Shown: piece by piece, positions 19,338-30,155 of the stretch | How positions within the stretch are numbered: the stretch's first letter is position 1 | Layout: every line of letters starts with the position of its first letter | Assembly: GCF_038069655.2 (NCBI RefSeq) | Contig: NZ_CP150951.2 | Span: 3,250,001 to 3,314,000 of the forward strand | Direction of reading: 5' to 3' | Length of the DNA stretch: 64,000 nt | From: Yoonia sp. BS5-3 | Lineage (GTDB): Bacteria > Pseudomonadota > Alphaproteobacteria > Rhodobacterales > Rhodobacteraceae | The notes under the pieces: generated by a model | Databases searched by the model: none | What the model was told of the DNA's origin: nothing | The model's input: the letters and a program-made list of their open reading frames with translations, nothing else | Position numbers and translations under genes: made by a program

Positions 19338-20876
19338 TTACTCCGAATCTGCAACTTTCAACAAAACCGCTGATGCAGGCGCCAAGGCAATTTGCGCACC
19401 ATTATTCTCGGCACCCCAGTTTTCCAGTGCGGCCAGTGTCTCAGTCGAACTGCGAGCAAGAAGCACAGCATTTCCAGTCTGCCGCGCGCGGAATGCAGCC
19501 TGATCCAATGCGCGCATCACGGCGGCTTCGCCTTCTCCGTTGCCGTCCAGATCACGTAACACAGCAGCGGCAGGTAACCCGGCTTGTTCGGCAATCCGTA
19601 GGGCCCCGCCCAAACCACGTTCAACAACAACCAAACCGCGCCCCTCGGAACCCAGAATGTCTACAACTTGCTGCGCAACAGCACGGTTGCTTTGCATCAA
19701 ACCCGATGCATCCGAAAACAAACCAACGGTTTCTGGCAGGATGGCAAAGGCAGCCTCGAATGCAACTTCAACATCTGTTGGGATCGCCCCAGAGGGCAGT
19801 GAGGTTTGTAACATCACTTCGACACCTTCGGCGCGATAAGCCTCCATTTTTTCTGACGCTTCGGGCGCCAGCGCATCGACCACAACCGTCACGGGGACAG
19901 GCAGTGCTGCGATTTTTGATGGTGTCGCCTCGACGCCTCCATCATCGATCATCACAACAGACAACAGCGGCAATTCTGTCTCCAGCTCAAACACAGCAGC
20001 GAAACGTTCTAATGCTGACGCATCATCTGCGAGCGAGTCCTCTGTGACAATCTCGGCTCCCTGCCCTGCTGTTTCGGACGGCGTAGCGCCGGGCCGGTTC
20101 ACGCGGATCGTGGGTGTTGGCGACGTCGCGGCAATCTCTGGTTCTGGCGGTTGGGGTTCAGCAGAGATCTCTGGAGTCGCCTCTTCGGGTTGAACCTCGG
20201 GTACCGCATCGGCCACAATGGCCGGAGCAGGTGTCTCGGCGTCCGGCACAGCTGGCGCCGGTGCCGGCGCGGGCCGGGCCGCATCTGCGACAACCTCTGC
20301 ATCATCCGCCGATGGTGCGTCAAGCAAAGGTGCAGGCACTTCTACTAAAGGGGTCTCTGGCTCGGGTGTCAGGTCTAATGCTACCGATGGTAACGGCTCA
20401 GCAGTCACTTCGGGCAAATCAGGTGCGTCTGCGATTTGCGGCGGTGTATCGGTGATGACCGGCTCTGCGGGGGCTGCCTCTGCCGCAACCTGAGGTGATT
20501 CAGCGGGCGCTTCCGCCGGGGCCGTGATAATTTCGGCAACCAGATCCGGCGATGATACCTCGCCCAAATTGGCGATGACGCGCTGCAACGCAGGTGCTTT
20601 TTTGCTTGCGGCCAAATCGACATTCGGGCCAGTCGGAAAGCTGCCGATCTCAGGAGCAGCCAGAGCGATGGGTGCCTCAACCAGCGCAACCGGCGCCACA
20701 TCTGACAGCGTGTCTGACTGCGGTTTCTCAACAGGCGCAACCGGGTCAGCGACGACTGCTATCTGTTGGTCGTTGCCTACAACATCAGATGGTTGTTCAT
20801 TCACCAATGACACAATGCCAAGACCTACGCTTCCCAGCACCAGCCCCCAAAGACCGCCTGATACACTGCCGCTCAT
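19338..20876 (-). CDS. Divergent polysaccharide deacetylase family protein (YibQ/DUF610-like) with long disordered linker
   Basis: A 512-residue protein. An N-terminal membrane anchor (about 5-24, GGLWGLVLGSVGLGIVSLV) is followed by about 230 residues dominated by Ala, Pro, Glu and Val (roughly 35-280), probably a flexible periplasmic spacer. The C-terminal 220 residues are the deacetylase-like fold (for example LPLLSVVMIDDGGVE, TVVVDALAPEASEKMEAYRAEGVEV). Members lack some metal-binding residues of true NodB deacetylases, so catalysis is unproven. It is divergent from trpG with 141 bases between starts. Confidence 0.85.
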   Translation of the reverse strand: MSGSVSGGLWGLVLGSVGLGIVSLVNEQPSDVVGNDQQIAVVADPVAPVEKPQSDTLSDVAPVALVEAPIALAAPEIGSFPTGPNVDLAASKKAPALQRVIANLGEVSSPDLVAEIITAPAEAPAESPQVAAEAAPAEPVITDTPPQIADAPDLPEVTAEPLPSVALDLTPEPETPLVEVPAPLLDAPSADDAEVVADAARPAPAPAPAVPDAETPAPAIVADAVPEVQPEEATPEISAEPQPPEPEIAATSPTPTIRVNRPGATPSETAGQGAEIVTEDSLADDASALERFAAVFELETELPLLSVVMIDDGGVEATPSKIAALPVPVTVVVDALAPEASEKMEAYRAEGVEVMLQTSLPSGAIPTDVEVAFEAAFAILPETVGLFSDASGLMQSNRAVAQQVVDILGSEGRGLVVVERGLGGALRIAEQAGLPAAAVLRDLDGNGEGEAAVMRALDQAAFRARQTGNAVLLARSSTETLAALENWGAENNGAQIALAPASAVLLKVADSE

Positions 20877-21017
20877 TGCCTATCACCCTGTTATCCGCGC
20901 CTATTCGCGCCGTTCGACCTTGACGTTCATACCCGTCCCGGCCCATGTATTAATTTGCTTATACCGCGAGCCACCATGCGGACGGTAGCCCCTTTTTCGC
21001 TTGCGCGGGATTTTACC

Positions 21018-21599
21018 ATGCTGCTTTTGATCGATAACTACGACAGCTTTACCTATAACCTTGTTCACTATCTAGGCGAACTGGGTGCGCAGGTCGTTGT
21101 CAAACGCAATGACGCGCTGAATGTGCAAGAGGCAATGGCGATGCGCCCCGAGGCGATCATGCTGTCTCCGGGTCCCTGCGATCCATCACAAGCGGGCATC
21201 TGCCTTGCGTTGGTTCACGCGGCAATTGAAACGAAAATGCCCTTGATGGGTGTGTGCTTGGGGCATCAGGCCATTGGCGAGGCAATGGGCGGCAAGGTCG
21301 TGCGCTGCCATGAGATCGTGCATGGTAAGATGGGCGTGATGCAACATACGGGCAAAGGGCTGTTTGCGGGCCTGCCAAGCCCCTTTGATGCAACCCGCTA
21401 CCATTCGCTGGTGCTGGAACGCGAGACGTTGCCCGATGCGCTTGAAATCACAGCCGAGCTGGATGATGGCACGATCATGGGCGTCCAACACCGCGAATTG
21501 CCCCTGCATGGCGTGCAATTCCACCCCGAAAGCATTGCATCGGAACATGGCCATAAGCTGCTGCAGAACTTTCTGGACATCACCAAGGTTCCCGCATGA
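21018..21599 (+). CDS. trpG: Anthranilate synthase component II (glutamine amidotransferase)
   Basis: A 193-residue class I amidotransferase that supplies ammonia to TrpE for anthranilate. The nucleophile is Cys80 ([11 protein letters not shown]) and the His-Glu pair is in [12 protein letters not shown] near 170. The start was set at ATG 21018 ([14 protein letters not shown]), the usual N-terminus; upstream in-frame Mets would add 21 odd residues. It heads a compact operon (trpG-trpD-ung-trpC-moaC-moeA). Some members double as PabA for folate. No Trp-rich leader peptide or attenuator was seen upstream, and trpE is not in view. Confidence 0.96.
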   Translation: MLLLIDNYDSFTYNLVHYLGELGAQVVVKRNDALNVQEAMAMRPEAIMLSPGPCDPSQAGICLALVHAAIETKMPLMGVCLGHQAIGEAMGGKVVRCHEIVHGKMGVMQHTGKGLFAGLPSPFDATRYHSLVLERETLPDALEITAELDDGTIMGVQHRELPLHGVQFHPESIASEHGHKLLQNFLDITKVPA

Positions 21600-22612
21600 G
21601 CGACGCGATCAAACCGCTGATCAACGCGGCAGCCGAAGGCCCGCTAAGCCGGGCACAAGCCGAAGAAGCCTTTGAAATCCTCTTCAATGGCGACGCCACA
21701 CCGTCGCAAATTGGCGGGCTATTGATGGCACTGCGCACGCGCGGGGAAACAGTGGATGAATATGCAGCTGCGGCTGCTGTCATGCGCGCTAAATGCCTGC
21801 CAGTGAAGGCCCCGCCAGGTGCAATGGACATCGTCGGTACGGGCGGCGATGGCAAACATACGCTGAATATTTCAACGGCAACCGCCTTTGTTGTCGCAGG
21901 CGCAGGCGTGCCGGTTGCCAAGCATGGCAACAAGAACTCGTCGTCAAAATCGGGCACCGCAGATGTGCAATCCCAAATGGGCATCAACGTCATGGTCGGC
22001 CCCGATGTGGTCGAGCATGGGCTGGCCGAGGCTGGCATTGGCTTCATGATGGCCCCCATGCACCATCCAGCGATCAAACATGTGATGCCCACGCGCATGG
22101 AACTTGGAACAAGAACGATCTTCAACATATTGGGACCGTTAACAAATCCTGCCGGCGTCACGCGGCAACTCACGGGTGCCTTTAGCCGCGAACTTATCAA
22201 GCCTATGGCAGAAACGCTGCGCGCACTTGGGGCCGAAAGGGCTTGGTTGGTACACGGCTCAGATGGAACGGATGAGCTGACGATCACCGGTACATCCTGG
22301 GTCGCTGAGTTGAATAATGGCGCCGTGCGTGAATTTGAAGTGACCCCTTCAGATTTCGACCTGCCCGCCCATGATTTTGCGGATATCGTTGGGGGAACAC
22401 CGGAAGAAAACGCCGCTGCCTTGCGTGCGCTTCTGGACGGCGCGCCTGGCGCGTACAGAGACGCCGTTCTGCTGAATGCAGCGGCCGCTCTTTGTGTCGC
22501 GGGCAAAGTCGATGGACTGCCCGATGGTGTAACGCTGGCGCGCGAAAGTATCGATAGCGGGCGGGCCAAGCACTGCGTTGAGACACTGGCCCGCATCACC
22601 TCAGCAGCGTGA
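21596..22612 (+). CDS. trpD: Anthranilate phosphoribosyltransferase
   Basis: A 338-residue enzyme that transfers phosphoribose from PRPP to anthranilate (second step of tryptophan synthesis). The PRPP-binding motif [14 protein letters not shown] is at about 80-93, the glycine-rich [14 protein letters not shown] near 116-129, and the acidic DGTDELT near 223. Its ATG overlaps the trpG stop as ATGA, and its TGA overlaps the next start. Confidence 0.97.
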   Translation: MSDAIKPLINAAAEGPLSRAQAEEAFEILFNGDATPSQIGGLLMALRTRGETVDEYAAAAAVMRAKCLPVKAPPGAMDIVGTGGDGKHTLNISTATAFVVAGAGVPVAKHGNKNSSSKSGTADVQSQMGINVMVGPDVVEHGLAEAGIGFMMAPMHHPAIKHVMPTRMELGTRTIFNILGPLTNPAGVTRQLTGAFSRELIKPMAETLRALGAERAWLVHGSDGTDELTITGTSWVAELNNGAVREFEVTPSDFDLPAHDFADIVGGTPEENAAALRALLDGAPGAYRDAVLLNAAAALCVAGKVDGLPDGVTLARESIDSGRAKHCVETLARITSAA

Positions 22613-23253
22613 TGTTTGATCTTTCGCGGTTGGGAGATTGGGCGGACTTGCCTTTTTTCAAGGCTGAATTGCAAGAAATCACCCATAAGGTTGGAACAGA
22701 TTTTCTGCCGCCTGCCCACCTGACCTTTGCTGCGCTTGAAAGATGCCAGCCAACTAAGACCAAAGTGGCCATCTTGGGGCAAGACCCCTATCACACGCCG
22801 GGCAAGGCTGATGGACTGGCTTTTTCGATCCCCGATGGCTTTGGTGGGCGGCTTGACAGTCTGGGCAATATTTTTACAGAAATTCAACAGGATACCGGAC
22901 AAACACGCAGTAAGACCTCATTGTTAGATTGGGCCGACCAAGGTGTTCTTTTGTTGAATACGGCGCTCAGCGTACCGCCGGGCAAGCCCAAAGCGCATGC
23001 CAAATTGGGTTGGTCGTCGCTGGTAAAACAGGTCCTAGAGCGGGTTAACAAAACACCCCGTGCCTTTATATTTTGGGGCGGTCCTGCCGCAACCTATGCA
23101 AGCGCGCTGGACGCCCATCATCTTGTTTTGAAATCTGCCCATCCCTCACCGCTATCGGCCTATCGCGGCTTTTTCGGCTCTCGCCCATTTTCAAAGGTGA
23201 ACCAGTGGCTTATTGAACAGGGCCAAGAGCCAATCAACTGGGCGGACCCATGA
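22612..23253 (+). CDS. ung: Uracil-DNA glycosylase (family 1)
   Basis: A 213-residue base-excision repair enzyme that removes uracil from DNA. The water-activating motif [17 protein letters not shown] is at 57-73 (Asp58) and the second active-site motif [13 protein letters not shown] lies near 180. ATG 22612 overlaps the trpD TGA by one base (TGATG); a GTG 3 bases earlier is possible. Its position between trpD and trpC, cotranslated with biosynthetic genes, is unexpected for a repair gene and ties its expression to tryptophan supply rather than to SOS. Confidence 0.96.
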   Translation: MFDLSRLGDWADLPFFKAELQEITHKVGTDFLPPAHLTFAALERCQPTKTKVAILGQDPYHTPGKADGLAFSIPDGFGGRLDSLGNIFTEIQQDTGQTRSKTSLLDWADQGVLLLNTALSVPPGKPKAHAKLGWSSLVKQVLERVNKTPRAFIFWGGPAATYASALDAHHLVLKSAHPSPLSAYRGFFGSRPFSKVNQWLIEQGQEPINWADP

Positions 23254-24056
23254 GCGACATTCTCGAAAAAATCAAAACATATAAACTGGAAGATGTCGCA
23301 AAGCGCAAGGCGGCCAAACCCATTGCGAATGTCGAAGCAGAAGCAAATGCAGCCCCACCCACGCGCGGCTTTGCAGAGAGCCTGATCGATGCCGCCCGCG
23401 AAGGGTACGGCCTGATTGCTGAAATCAAAAAAGCAAGCCCATCCAAAGGTTTGATCCGTGAAGACTTTCAGCCCGAGAAACTGGCAGAGGCCTATGCAGA
23501 AGGTGGCGCGACCTGCCTTTCGGTCCTTACAGACGGCCCGTCTTTTCAAGGCGATGACAGTTATCTTACCGCAGCGCGCAATGCCTGTACCCTGCCCGCC
23601 CTGCGCAAGGATTTCATGTATGATACCTACCAGGTGGCCGAGGCTCGCGCGCTACATGCCGATTGCATTTTGATAATTATGGCCAGCGTCAGCGACACTC
23701 AGGCGCAAGAGCTTGAAGAAGCGGCCATCGCATGGGGCATGGATGTCCTGCTTGAGGTACATGATGCGGCAGAATTGGAACGGGCCTGCCTGCTGAAATC
23801 CCCCTTGATGGGGATCAACAACCGCAACCTGAAAACCTTTGAAACCACACTGGATACCACACGAACGCTGTCAAAGCTGGTCCCCGCAGATCGCACAATT
23901 GTATGTGAAAGCGGGCTGAACACCCCTGATGAGCTTGCCGATATGGCCCGCTATGGCGCGCGTACCTTCCTGATCGGCGAAAGCCTGATGCGGAAGGATG
24001 ATGTAGCCGCCGCGACGCGCACACTTTTGGCCAATCCACCACAAGGGGGGATGTAA
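23250..24056 (+). CDS. trpC: Indole-3-glycerol phosphate synthase
   Basis: A 268-residue (beta-alpha)8-barrel enzyme that closes the indole ring in tryptophan synthesis. Diagnostic motifs: [15 protein letters not shown] (about 67-81), [23 protein letters not shown] (catalytic Lys region), [11 protein letters not shown] and [10 protein letters not shown]. It overlaps ung by 4 bases (ATGA) and moaC by one base (TAATG). trpF is not fused or adjacent. Confidence 0.97.
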   Translation: MSDILEKIKTYKLEDVAKRKAAKPIANVEAEANAAPPTRGFAESLIDAAREGYGLIAEIKKASPSKGLIREDFQPEKLAEAYAEGGATCLSVLTDGPSFQGDDSYLTAARNACTLPALRKDFMYDTYQVAEARALHADCILIIMASVSDTQAQELEEAAIAWGMDVLLEVHDAAELERACLLKSPLMGINNRNLKTFETTLDTTRTLSKLVPADRTIVCESGLNTPDELADMARYGARTFLIGESLMRKDDVAAATRTLLANPPQGGM

Positions 24057-24532
24057 TGGCCGAGCTGTCGCATTTTGACACAGATGGCAACGCCCATATG
24101 GTTGACGTCTCGGACAAACCGGTCACAGCGCGCATTGCGATTGCCGAGGGCTTTGTCAAAATGGATGCCAACACACTTGCCCTTATTGCCGAGGGGCGTG
24201 CAAAAAAGGGCGATGTATTGGGCATCGCACGCATCGCCGGGATTACGGGTGCGAAGAAGACCGCTGATCTGATCCCTCTTTGCCATCCGCTTCCAATCAC
24301 CAAAGTTGCGTTGGATCTGCGTATTGACGACGCCCTACCTGGCATTCGGATCACAGCCACGGTGAAAACAGGCGGCCAAACGGGTGTCGAGATGGAAGCG
24401 TTGACAGCCGTCAGCACAGCCGCATTGACGATCTATGACATGGTGAAAGCCGTTCAAAAAAACATGGAAATCGGCGGCATTCGTCTCACCCTCAAAGATG
24501 GCGGCAAATCAGGCCGTTTTGAAAACCCATGA
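24056..24532 (+). CDS. moaC: Cyclic pyranopterin monophosphate synthase
   Basis: A 158-residue enzyme of molybdenum cofactor synthesis that acts with MoaA to make cyclic pyranopterin monophosphate from GTP. The family signature [17 protein letters not shown] lies near 75-91, and the second signature [21 protein letters not shown] near 110-130. It overlaps moeA by 4 bases (ATGA). Its place behind trpC is common in Rhodobacterales. Confidence 0.97.
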   Translation: MAELSHFDTDGNAHMVDVSDKPVTARIAIAEGFVKMDANTLALIAEGRAKKGDVLGIARIAGITGAKKTADLIPLCHPLPITKVALDLRIDDALPGIRITATVKTGGQTGVEMEALTAVSTAALTIYDMVKAVQKNMEIGGIRLTLKDGGKSGRFENP

Positions 24533-25701
24533 TCTCTGTCGAAGAGGCACTGACGCATCTCTTCGCCCTTGTTGGGCCGCTTGAATTTGAAACGATTCCC
24601 CTCGCCCAAGCGAGCGGCCGCATCTTGGCCCAGACGGTAACGGCGCGCCGGAACCAGCCCCCGTTTGCCGCCTCTGCCATGGATGGCTATGCTATTAGCG
24701 GTGCCAGCTACCCCGAACAAACCACATATCGGGTGATTGGCGAGGCCGCCGCAGGCCACCGCTTTCACGGAACAGCCGGACCGAACGAGGCGGTGCGTAT
24801 TTTTACCGGCGCCCCCATGCCGGCCGGAACCGATCATGTGTTGCTGCAAGAAAATGTAGCAAGGCAAGACAACACGATCGTCGTTACCGATCCGACCAAT
24901 AAAAAATCACATGTACGTCCGCTTGGCGGTGATTTTCAAAACGGCGATCAGATCACAGCACCGCGGCATCTGCGCCCCTCAGATATCGCGCTTTTGGCTG
25001 CGATGAATATCGCCGATGTCCCGGTTCAACGACGACCTGTCGTTGCAATCATAGCCACTGGCGATGAGCTGGTACAACCGGGCGAGACACCGGGCCCCGA
25101 TCAAATTATCGCCTCTAACAGCTATGGCATTGCGGCATTGCTTGAGGCCAACGACGCGCAAACGCGGCTTCTTCCGATCGCTCGCGACACGGCTCCCGCA
25201 CTTAAACTGGCATTTGATCTGGCGAAGGACGCCGATTTGATCGTGACCATCGGCGGGGCATCGGTTGGCGATCATGATCTGGTCGGCGATGTCGCGACGA
25301 ATAGCGGCATGGAACGCGCTTTCTACAAAATAGCAATGCGTCCCGGAAAGCCGTTGATGGCGGGCAGGATGGGCAATGCAACAATGATCGGATTACCCGG
25401 AAATCCGGTCTCGGCCATGGTCTGTGCGCATATTTTCCTACTGCCTGTCATACGCAAAATGCTTGGACGCAGCGAAGCGGCTGCGCCGCGCAAAACCGCT
25501 CAACTGGCTGCGCCGGTCGGACCCAACGGCCCCCGCGAGCATTACATGCGCGCAAAGGTTGACGAAAACGGTGTCACGGTCTTCGAAAGACAAGACAGCG
25601 CGCTGCTGTCGGTACTGGCAGATGCCAATTGTTTGGCGGTACGGCCCATCGCCGATCCAGCCCGGCAAACAGGTGACACGATTGAGATCATTGCGCTCTG
25701 A
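24529..25701 (+). CDS. moeA: Molybdopterin molybdenumtransferase
   Basis: A 390-residue enzyme that inserts molybdate into adenylylated molybdopterin. Visible motifs: [10 protein letters not shown] (about 56-65), [48 protein letters not shown] and [16 protein letters not shown]. It is the last gene of the overlapping run; 69 bases that contain the SOS box separate it from lexA. Confidence 0.97.
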   Translation: MISVEEALTHLFALVGPLEFETIPLAQASGRILAQTVTARRNQPPFAASAMDGYAISGASYPEQTTYRVIGEAAAGHRFHGTAGPNEAVRIFTGAPMPAGTDHVLLQENVARQDNTIVVTDPTNKKSHVRPLGGDFQNGDQITAPRHLRPSDIALLAAMNIADVPVQRRPVVAIIATGDELVQPGETPGPDQIIASNSYGIAALLEANDAQTRLLPIARDTAPALKLAFDLAKDADLIVTIGGASVGDHDLVGDVATNSGMERAFYKIAMRPGKPLMAGRMGNATMIGLPGNPVSAMVCAHIFLLPVIRKMLGRSEAAAPRKTAQLAAPVGPNGPREHYMRAKVDENGVTVFERQDSALLSVLADANCLAVRPIADPARQTGDTIEIIAL

Positions 25702-25727
25702 TATCTGAAGTGATTGACACAAAACAA

Positions 25728-25742
25728 GAACATGAATAGAAC
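25728..25742 (+). promoter_or_regulatory. SOS box (LexA operator) of lexA
   Basis: GAAC at 25728-25731 and GAAC at 25739-25742 are separated by exactly 7 bases. This is the alphaproteobacterial LexA site GAAC-N7-GAAC (GTTC-N7-GTTC on the other strand). It lies 28 bases before the lexA start, so lexA is autoregulated. No second copy was seen in front of ung, mfd or comEC. Confidence 0.92.
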
Positions 25743-25770
25743 ATAAGCAAAACCTGCAAGGGGAAAGCGT

Positions 25771-26457
25771 ATGTTAACCAAGAAACAGCTCGATCTACTT
25801 GAATTCATCCATAAACGGGTGCAGCGCGATGGGGTGCCGCCCAGCTTTGACGAAATGAAAGAAGCGTTAGATCTACGCTCAAAATCCGGCATTCATCGGC
25901 TGATCACAGCGCTGGAAGAACGCGGGTTTATTCGGCGATTGGCCCATCGGGCGCGGGCGTTGGAAATCGTAAAGCTTCCGGATTCCATGCAGGACAGCAA
26001 AGGTTTCACGCCGCGGGTTATCGACGGTGATAAACCCGATAAAACGCCCGCGCAGGCGCTGCCCCTCGCAACCGGTTCCGTTGAGCTGCCGGTGATGGGC
26101 CGGATCGCCGCCGGTGTGCCAATCGCTGCGATTAGCGAAGTGTCACATAATGTGCATGTCCCCCAGGCAATGGTTGGACAGGGGGATCACTATGCCCTTG
26201 AAGTCAAAGGGGATTCGATGATCGATGCGGGCATCAATGACGGCGATGTTGTTGTGATCCGCGAAACAGGCGTCGCCGATAATGGCGATATCGTTGTCGC
26301 CCTCGTCGAAGGGCATGAAGCAACGTTGAAGCGGTTCCGCCGGAACGGCAATGCCATTGCACTGGAGGCTGCAAACCCGGCCTATGAAACGCGGCTGTTC
26401 CGTGATGATCAGGTGAAGGTACAAGGGCGTCTTGTCGGTTTGATCCGCACCTATTGA
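25771..26457 (+). CDS. lexA: LexA repressor, SOS response regulator
   Basis: A 228-residue repressor. The winged-helix N-terminus is at 1-70 ([35 protein letters not shown]). The self-cleavage site is Ala114-Gly115 ([11 protein letters not shown]), and the catalytic dyad is Ser149 ([10 protein letters not shown]) and Lys187 (EATLKRF). SD AAGGGGAAAGC precedes ATG 25771. Its 3' end overlaps the convergent comEC gene by 7 bases. Confidence 0.98.
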   Translation: MLTKKQLDLLEFIHKRVQRDGVPPSFDEMKEALDLRSKSGIHRLITALEERGFIRRLAHRARALEIVKLPDSMQDSKGFTPRVIDGDKPDKTPAQALPLATGSVELPVMGRIAAGVPIAAISEVSHNVHVPQAMVGQGDHYALEVKGDSMIDAGINDGDVVVIRETGVADNGDIVVALVEGHEATLKRFRRNGNAIALEAANPAYETRLFRDDQVKVQGRLVGLIRTY

Positions 26458-28580
26458 TCGGTGTTATTTTGGCTCAAAAGGGTCGCGTCAGCGGCCCTTT
26501 CTTTTTGGACATGCGATATGATGATCGGCGGTGAAACAGGCCCTTGGGCGCTGTTCCACGGGCGGGCGCCCGCGATGGAATGGGCCGTCGTGATCTGAAG
26601 ATCACCATTTGATAAAACATCCAACGCCAAGGCACCGGTTTGCCGCAGGCGCAGGACGTCAAAAACCATGCATGGTCGTGGCACGTCATCCGTCTGGTTC
26701 GTAATCAGGATATCGGCACCATCACAACCGCTCAGCGCCGCTAACGCCGTTTTGCCGGAGGTCTGCACGATATCCCATCCGTTTAGCGATACGCTGACCT
26801 TACGACCCTCTCGCACGAGTCCTGGCCGCGATGCGGCGACCTCTTGCGCCACTGGCCCGCCATCATTTTCAAGCCAAATTCCGGCAACGAACCCGCTCCC
26901 GCTTGGCTTGGACAGCGCACGCCCCTGGGGTCCTGCGACCCCAAGCAGCGCACCGTTATCTGCGACCAGCAATATGGGTCGCTCGGTTAGGCTCCATAAC
27001 ACAAAGGCGCAACAGACGGGCGCCAGTCCCAGCAGGCGCGTCCGTCCTTGCCATAGGATGATCCACAAAAGCCCCAGCGCCAAAATGGGCAGGACCGTTG
27101 CATTTGGGGCCACAACATGTCCAAGCGCGCCCGGTTGCCCCGCAACATTTGCAGCGACAAACAGGATCCAGCGCAGCCCCCATTCCATCAGCCACAGCCC
27201 AATCTGCCACAGGCCCAACGGAGCCAAGCAAATCGCCAGAACGGCCGCGGGCATCACCAAGACACCCATAAGGGGAACGGACAATAGATTTGCGACCAGA
27301 CCGTAATGGGCAACCTGGTTGAAATGCGCCGCTGCAATTGGCGCAGTAGCCAACCCAGCAATGAATGACGACAATGCAACCGAGACAACCGGACGCGTCC
27401 ATTTTGGCAGCCGGTGCAGATCAAAGCGCCTTAGCGCTGCGAAAACGGCGACCAAGGCCGTGGTGGCCGCAAAGGACATCTGAAAACCGGGGCCTGTCAG
27501 GGCCTCAGGCTGCCAAACAAGCACGATGATCGCGGCAATGGCAACCGCCCGCAAGGTCAACGCACGTCTGTCCAATAGAACGGCCACGAACATGACCGCA
27601 ACCATGATGAACGCCCGCTCCGTCGCAACATTTCCCCCCGAAAGGGCCAAGTAGAAAGCGCCGACGATCAACGCGCAGATCGCGGCCAGTTTTTTCGTTG
27701 GAAAGCGCAAGGCGACGGGCGGAAACAAAGCCAACCCATAGCGTATCACGGCAAAAACAAACCCAGTCAGCAGGCCCATATGCAGCCCGGAAATGGCGAG
27801 TAGATGTGCCAGATTGGCGGCCCGTAAGTTTTGCAGGGTTTGTTGGTCCATTGCAGAGCGATCACCTGTCATGATCGCTGCGGCAAAGGCCCCAGTTCTG
27901 CCAGGCATGGCCTCTTGCACCGCCGTCGATAGCGCCATGCGGGCAGCAAAAATCCGCATGGCCCATGTCGGCCGTTCCGGCGCTGCCATCCGCAACACAG
28001 GTGTTCGGGTATAGCCAACAGCGCCCAATTGCAAAAACCATGCATGGCGTTGGAAATCAAAACCGCCCGGCTCGGCCGGACCAGAAGGCGGTGAAAGATG
28101 CCCAGTCATGACCAGAACCTCACCGGGTTTGAAGGTTTCAATCACCTGATCGCCATGAACGGACACGCGGACACGGGCTGGGCGACGCTCCGGCGACATT
28201 CGGCTCAGCACGACTTGATCAAGCGTCAACCGCACCGCGTCGCTTGCCGAGCGGTCAATATTCACGACCCGGCCTTCAATAGGCCCATAATAGCGGAAAT
28301 TCAGCACCGGCGCGGCAACGTCATTGGTGCGGTATTTTGCAAGACCAATGCCTGCCAGCACCAACAAGAGGCCCAAAACGATCGGGGCATAAGCGATACG
28401 AATGACGCGCGCGAGCACCGCACATCCCAGCGCAGCCAAAACCAAGTAAGCCGAGAGTAGAAATCCAGGCTCCGACGGGAGCGCAAAATAGGTGCCAATG
28501 CCGATAGCCAAACAAACCGGGACCCACCCGACAAGTGCCCCACGCTGCGCCAAAAGGATATCTTCGATCACGGCGCGCAC
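26451..28580 (-). CDS. comEC: ComEC/Rec2-family DNA uptake channel protein
   Basis: A 709-residue multi-spanning membrane protein with an N-terminal DUF4131/OB-like periplasmic part (about 90-190: [22 protein letters not shown]) and the Competence channel domain (about 220-500; core [18 protein letters not shown]). The C-terminal 170 residues are a soluble region after the helices; the metallo-beta-lactamase HxHxDH signature is not visible, so any nuclease activity is doubtful. ComEC moves single-stranded DNA across the inner membrane during transformation, and in Rhodobacter it also serves uptake of gene-transfer-agent DNA. It is divergent from gltX. Confidence 0.92.
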   Translation of the reverse strand: MRAVIEDILLAQRGALVGWVPVCLAIGIGTYFALPSEPGFLLSAYLVLAALGCAVLARVIRIAYAPIVLGLLLVLAGIGLAKYRTNDVAAPVLNFRYYGPIEGRVVNIDRSASDAVRLTLDQVVLSRMSPERRPARVRVSVHGDQVIETFKPGEVLVMTGHLSPPSGPAEPGGFDFQRHAWFLQLGAVGYTRTPVLRMAAPERPTWAMRIFAARMALSTAVQEAMPGRTGAFAAAIMTGDRSAMDQQTLQNLRAANLAHLLAISGLHMGLLTGFVFAVIRYGLALFPPVALRFPTKKLAAICALIVGAFYLALSGGNVATERAFIMVAVMFVAVLLDRRALTLRAVAIAAIIVLVWQPEALTGPGFQMSFAATTALVAVFAALRRFDLHRLPKWTRPVVSVALSSFIAGLATAPIAAAHFNQVAHYGLVANLLSVPLMGVLVMPAAVLAICLAPLGLWQIGLWLMEWGLRWILFVAANVAGQPGALGHVVAPNATVLPILALGLLWIILWQGRTRLLGLAPVCCAFVLWSLTERPILLVADNGALLGVAGPQGRALSKPSGSGFVAGIWLENDGGPVAQEVAASRPGLVREGRKVSVSLNGWDIVQTSGKTALAALSGCDGADILITNQTDDVPRPCMVFDVLRLRQTGALALDVLSNGDLQITTAHSIAGARPWNSAQGPVSPPIIISHVQKERAADATLLSQNNTDQ
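26477..26506 (+). terminator. Intrinsic terminator of lexA, inside comEC
   Basis: AAAGGGTCGC (26477-26486) pairs with GCGGCCCTTT (26491-26500), with one G-U pair and a GTCA loop, followed by CTTTTT. It lies 20 bases after the lexA stop, within the last codons of comEC on the other strand. Confidence 0.85.
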
Positions 28581-28663
28581 TTGTTCTTATCCCCGCAGTC
28601 TCGTATCCCCACGCCAAGTTCGAACACTATCCGAAAGCTGGTTAGCGAAAGGTTAATCTTACC

Positions 28664-30058
28664 ATGACAGTCGTGACACGTTTCGCCCCCTCACCGACCG
28701 GCGCTTTGCATATTGGCAGCGCACGAACGGCCTTGTTTAACTGGCTTTATGCACGCGGTCGTGGCGGTAAGTTCCTGCTGCGAATTGAAGACACCGATCA
28801 GGCGCGATCGACGCCGGAAAATACGCAGATCATTCTTGATGGGATGAACTGGCTCGGGCTTGATTGGGACGGGGATCCGATCAGTCAAAGCGGCAATGCC
28901 GCCCGACATGTCGAGGTCGCGCAAACGCTTTTGGCAAACGGTCACGCCTATAAATGCTTTAGCACACAAGACGAGATTGAGGCGTTTCGTGAACAGGCCC
29001 GCGCGACAAAGTCATCTACGCTGTTCCGCTCGCCCTGGCGCGACGTCGATAGCGCCGATCATCCAGATGCCCCGTATGTCATTCGGATCAAGGCCCCGCA
29101 TGAGGGGCAAACCACCCTGCATGATCAGGTACAGGGCGAAGTCACTTGGTCAAATGATCAGCTTGACGATATGATCCTTCTGCGCTCGGACGGGACACCT
29201 GTCTATATGCTGGCCGTCGTGGTGGATGACTACGATATGGGGGTCACGCATGTGATCCGGGGGGATGACCACCTTGCCAATGCATTCCGCCAAAACCTGG
29301 TCTACGAGGCAATGGGCTGGCCGAAACCGGTTTTGGCGCATATTCCCCTGATATTTGGACCGGATGGTAAGAAACTGTCCAAGCGGCACGGGGCGACGGG
29401 CGCAGCCGAATATCAGGGAATGGGATATCCGGCCGCTGGCATGCGCAATTATTTGGCCCGGCTCGGTTGGAGCCATGGGGACGACGAATTCTTTTCGGAT
29501 GCCCAAGCAAAAGAGTGGTTCGATCTGCCTGGGATCGGCAAGTCACCGGCACGATTTGACACGAAGAAACTTGAAAGCATCTGCGGGCAACACATCGCGG
29601 CGTCTGATGATGCTGCACTGCTGCAAGAATTGAAGGCATTTTTGGCGGCCACCGATGCACCTGCCCTGACCGACACACAAATCACCAAATTTTCAGACGG
29701 GATGTATTGCCTGAAAGAACGCGCGAAGACATTTCCAGAACTCCTTGATAAAGCGGCCTTTATCATGACAGAGCGACCGATAATTCCGGATGAGAAATCC
29801 AGCAAAAACCTTGATGATGTATCCCGTGGTATACTGAAGGATTTGACGCCGCATTTGCAAAATGCTAGCTGGACCCGTGACGCGCTTGAACAGGTCGTCG
29901 CGTCTGTTGCCGAAGCTCACGGGATGAAACTAGGCAAGTTGGCAGGACCGCTGCGCGCGGCGCTTGCGGGACGTGCGACGACGCCCAGCGTGTTTGATAT
30001 GATGTTGGTCCTCGGGCCCGACGAAACCGTCGCCCGCCTGCAGGACGCCAGCGGCTGA
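28664..30058 (+). CDS. gltX: Glutamate--tRNA ligase
   Basis: A 464-residue class I aminoacyl-tRNA synthetase. The HIGH-like motif [17 protein letters not shown] is at about 18-34 and the KMSKS-like motif [11 protein letters not shown] near 238-248. The C-terminal helical anticodon-binding domain is complete. Many alphaproteobacteria have two GltX copies, one of which may prefer tRNA-Gln; whether this is the discriminating or the broad form cannot be told here. A near-consensus CtrA-like site (TTAG-N7-TTAA, 28642-28656) lies just before the start, but may be chance. Confidence 0.97.
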   Translation: MTVVTRFAPSPTGALHIGSARTALFNWLYARGRGGKFLLRIEDTDQARSTPENTQIILDGMNWLGLDWDGDPISQSGNAARHVEVAQTLLANGHAYKCFSTQDEIEAFREQARATKSSTLFRSPWRDVDSADHPDAPYVIRIKAPHEGQTTLHDQVQGEVTWSNDQLDDMILLRSDGTPVYMLAVVVDDYDMGVTHVIRGDDHLANAFRQNLVYEAMGWPKPVLAHIPLIFGPDGKKLSKRHGATGAAEYQGMGYPAAGMRNYLARLGWSHGDDEFFSDAQAKEWFDLPGIGKSPARFDTKKLESICGQHIAASDDAALLQELKAFLAATDAPALTDTQITKFSDGMYCLKERAKTFPELLDKAAFIMTERPIIPDEKSSKNLDDVSRGILKDLTPHLQNASWTRDALEQVVASVAEAHGMKLGKLAGPLRAALAGRATTPSVFDMMLVLGPDETVARLQDASG

Positions 30059-30063
30059 AACCT

Positions 30064-30076
30064 ATTCGTTACGAAT
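30064..30076. repeat. Short inverted repeat between gltX and gltA
   Basis: ATTCG (30064-30068) and CGAAT (30072-30076) flank TTA, 6 bases after the gltX stop and 80 bases before gltA. It may be an operator for gltA. No T-run follows. Confidence 0.3.
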
Positions 30077-30155
30077 GGTAGGTAACTGGGCACGGACGAA
30101 TTGAGACGCGTCGGCGGCGGAAGACGCTTGCGCGCTATAAACAAGGGGAAGCTGA

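Noticed and set aside
20911..20930. GTTC ... GTTC pair upstream of trpG that resembles an SOS box
   Set aside because: The spacing is 9 bases, not 7, so it does not fit the alphaproteobacterial LexA site.
21580..22902. A 440-codon open frame opposite trpD
   Set aside because: It is low-complexity Ser/Ala/Pro sequence antisense to a well-conserved enzyme, and crosses three gene boundaries.
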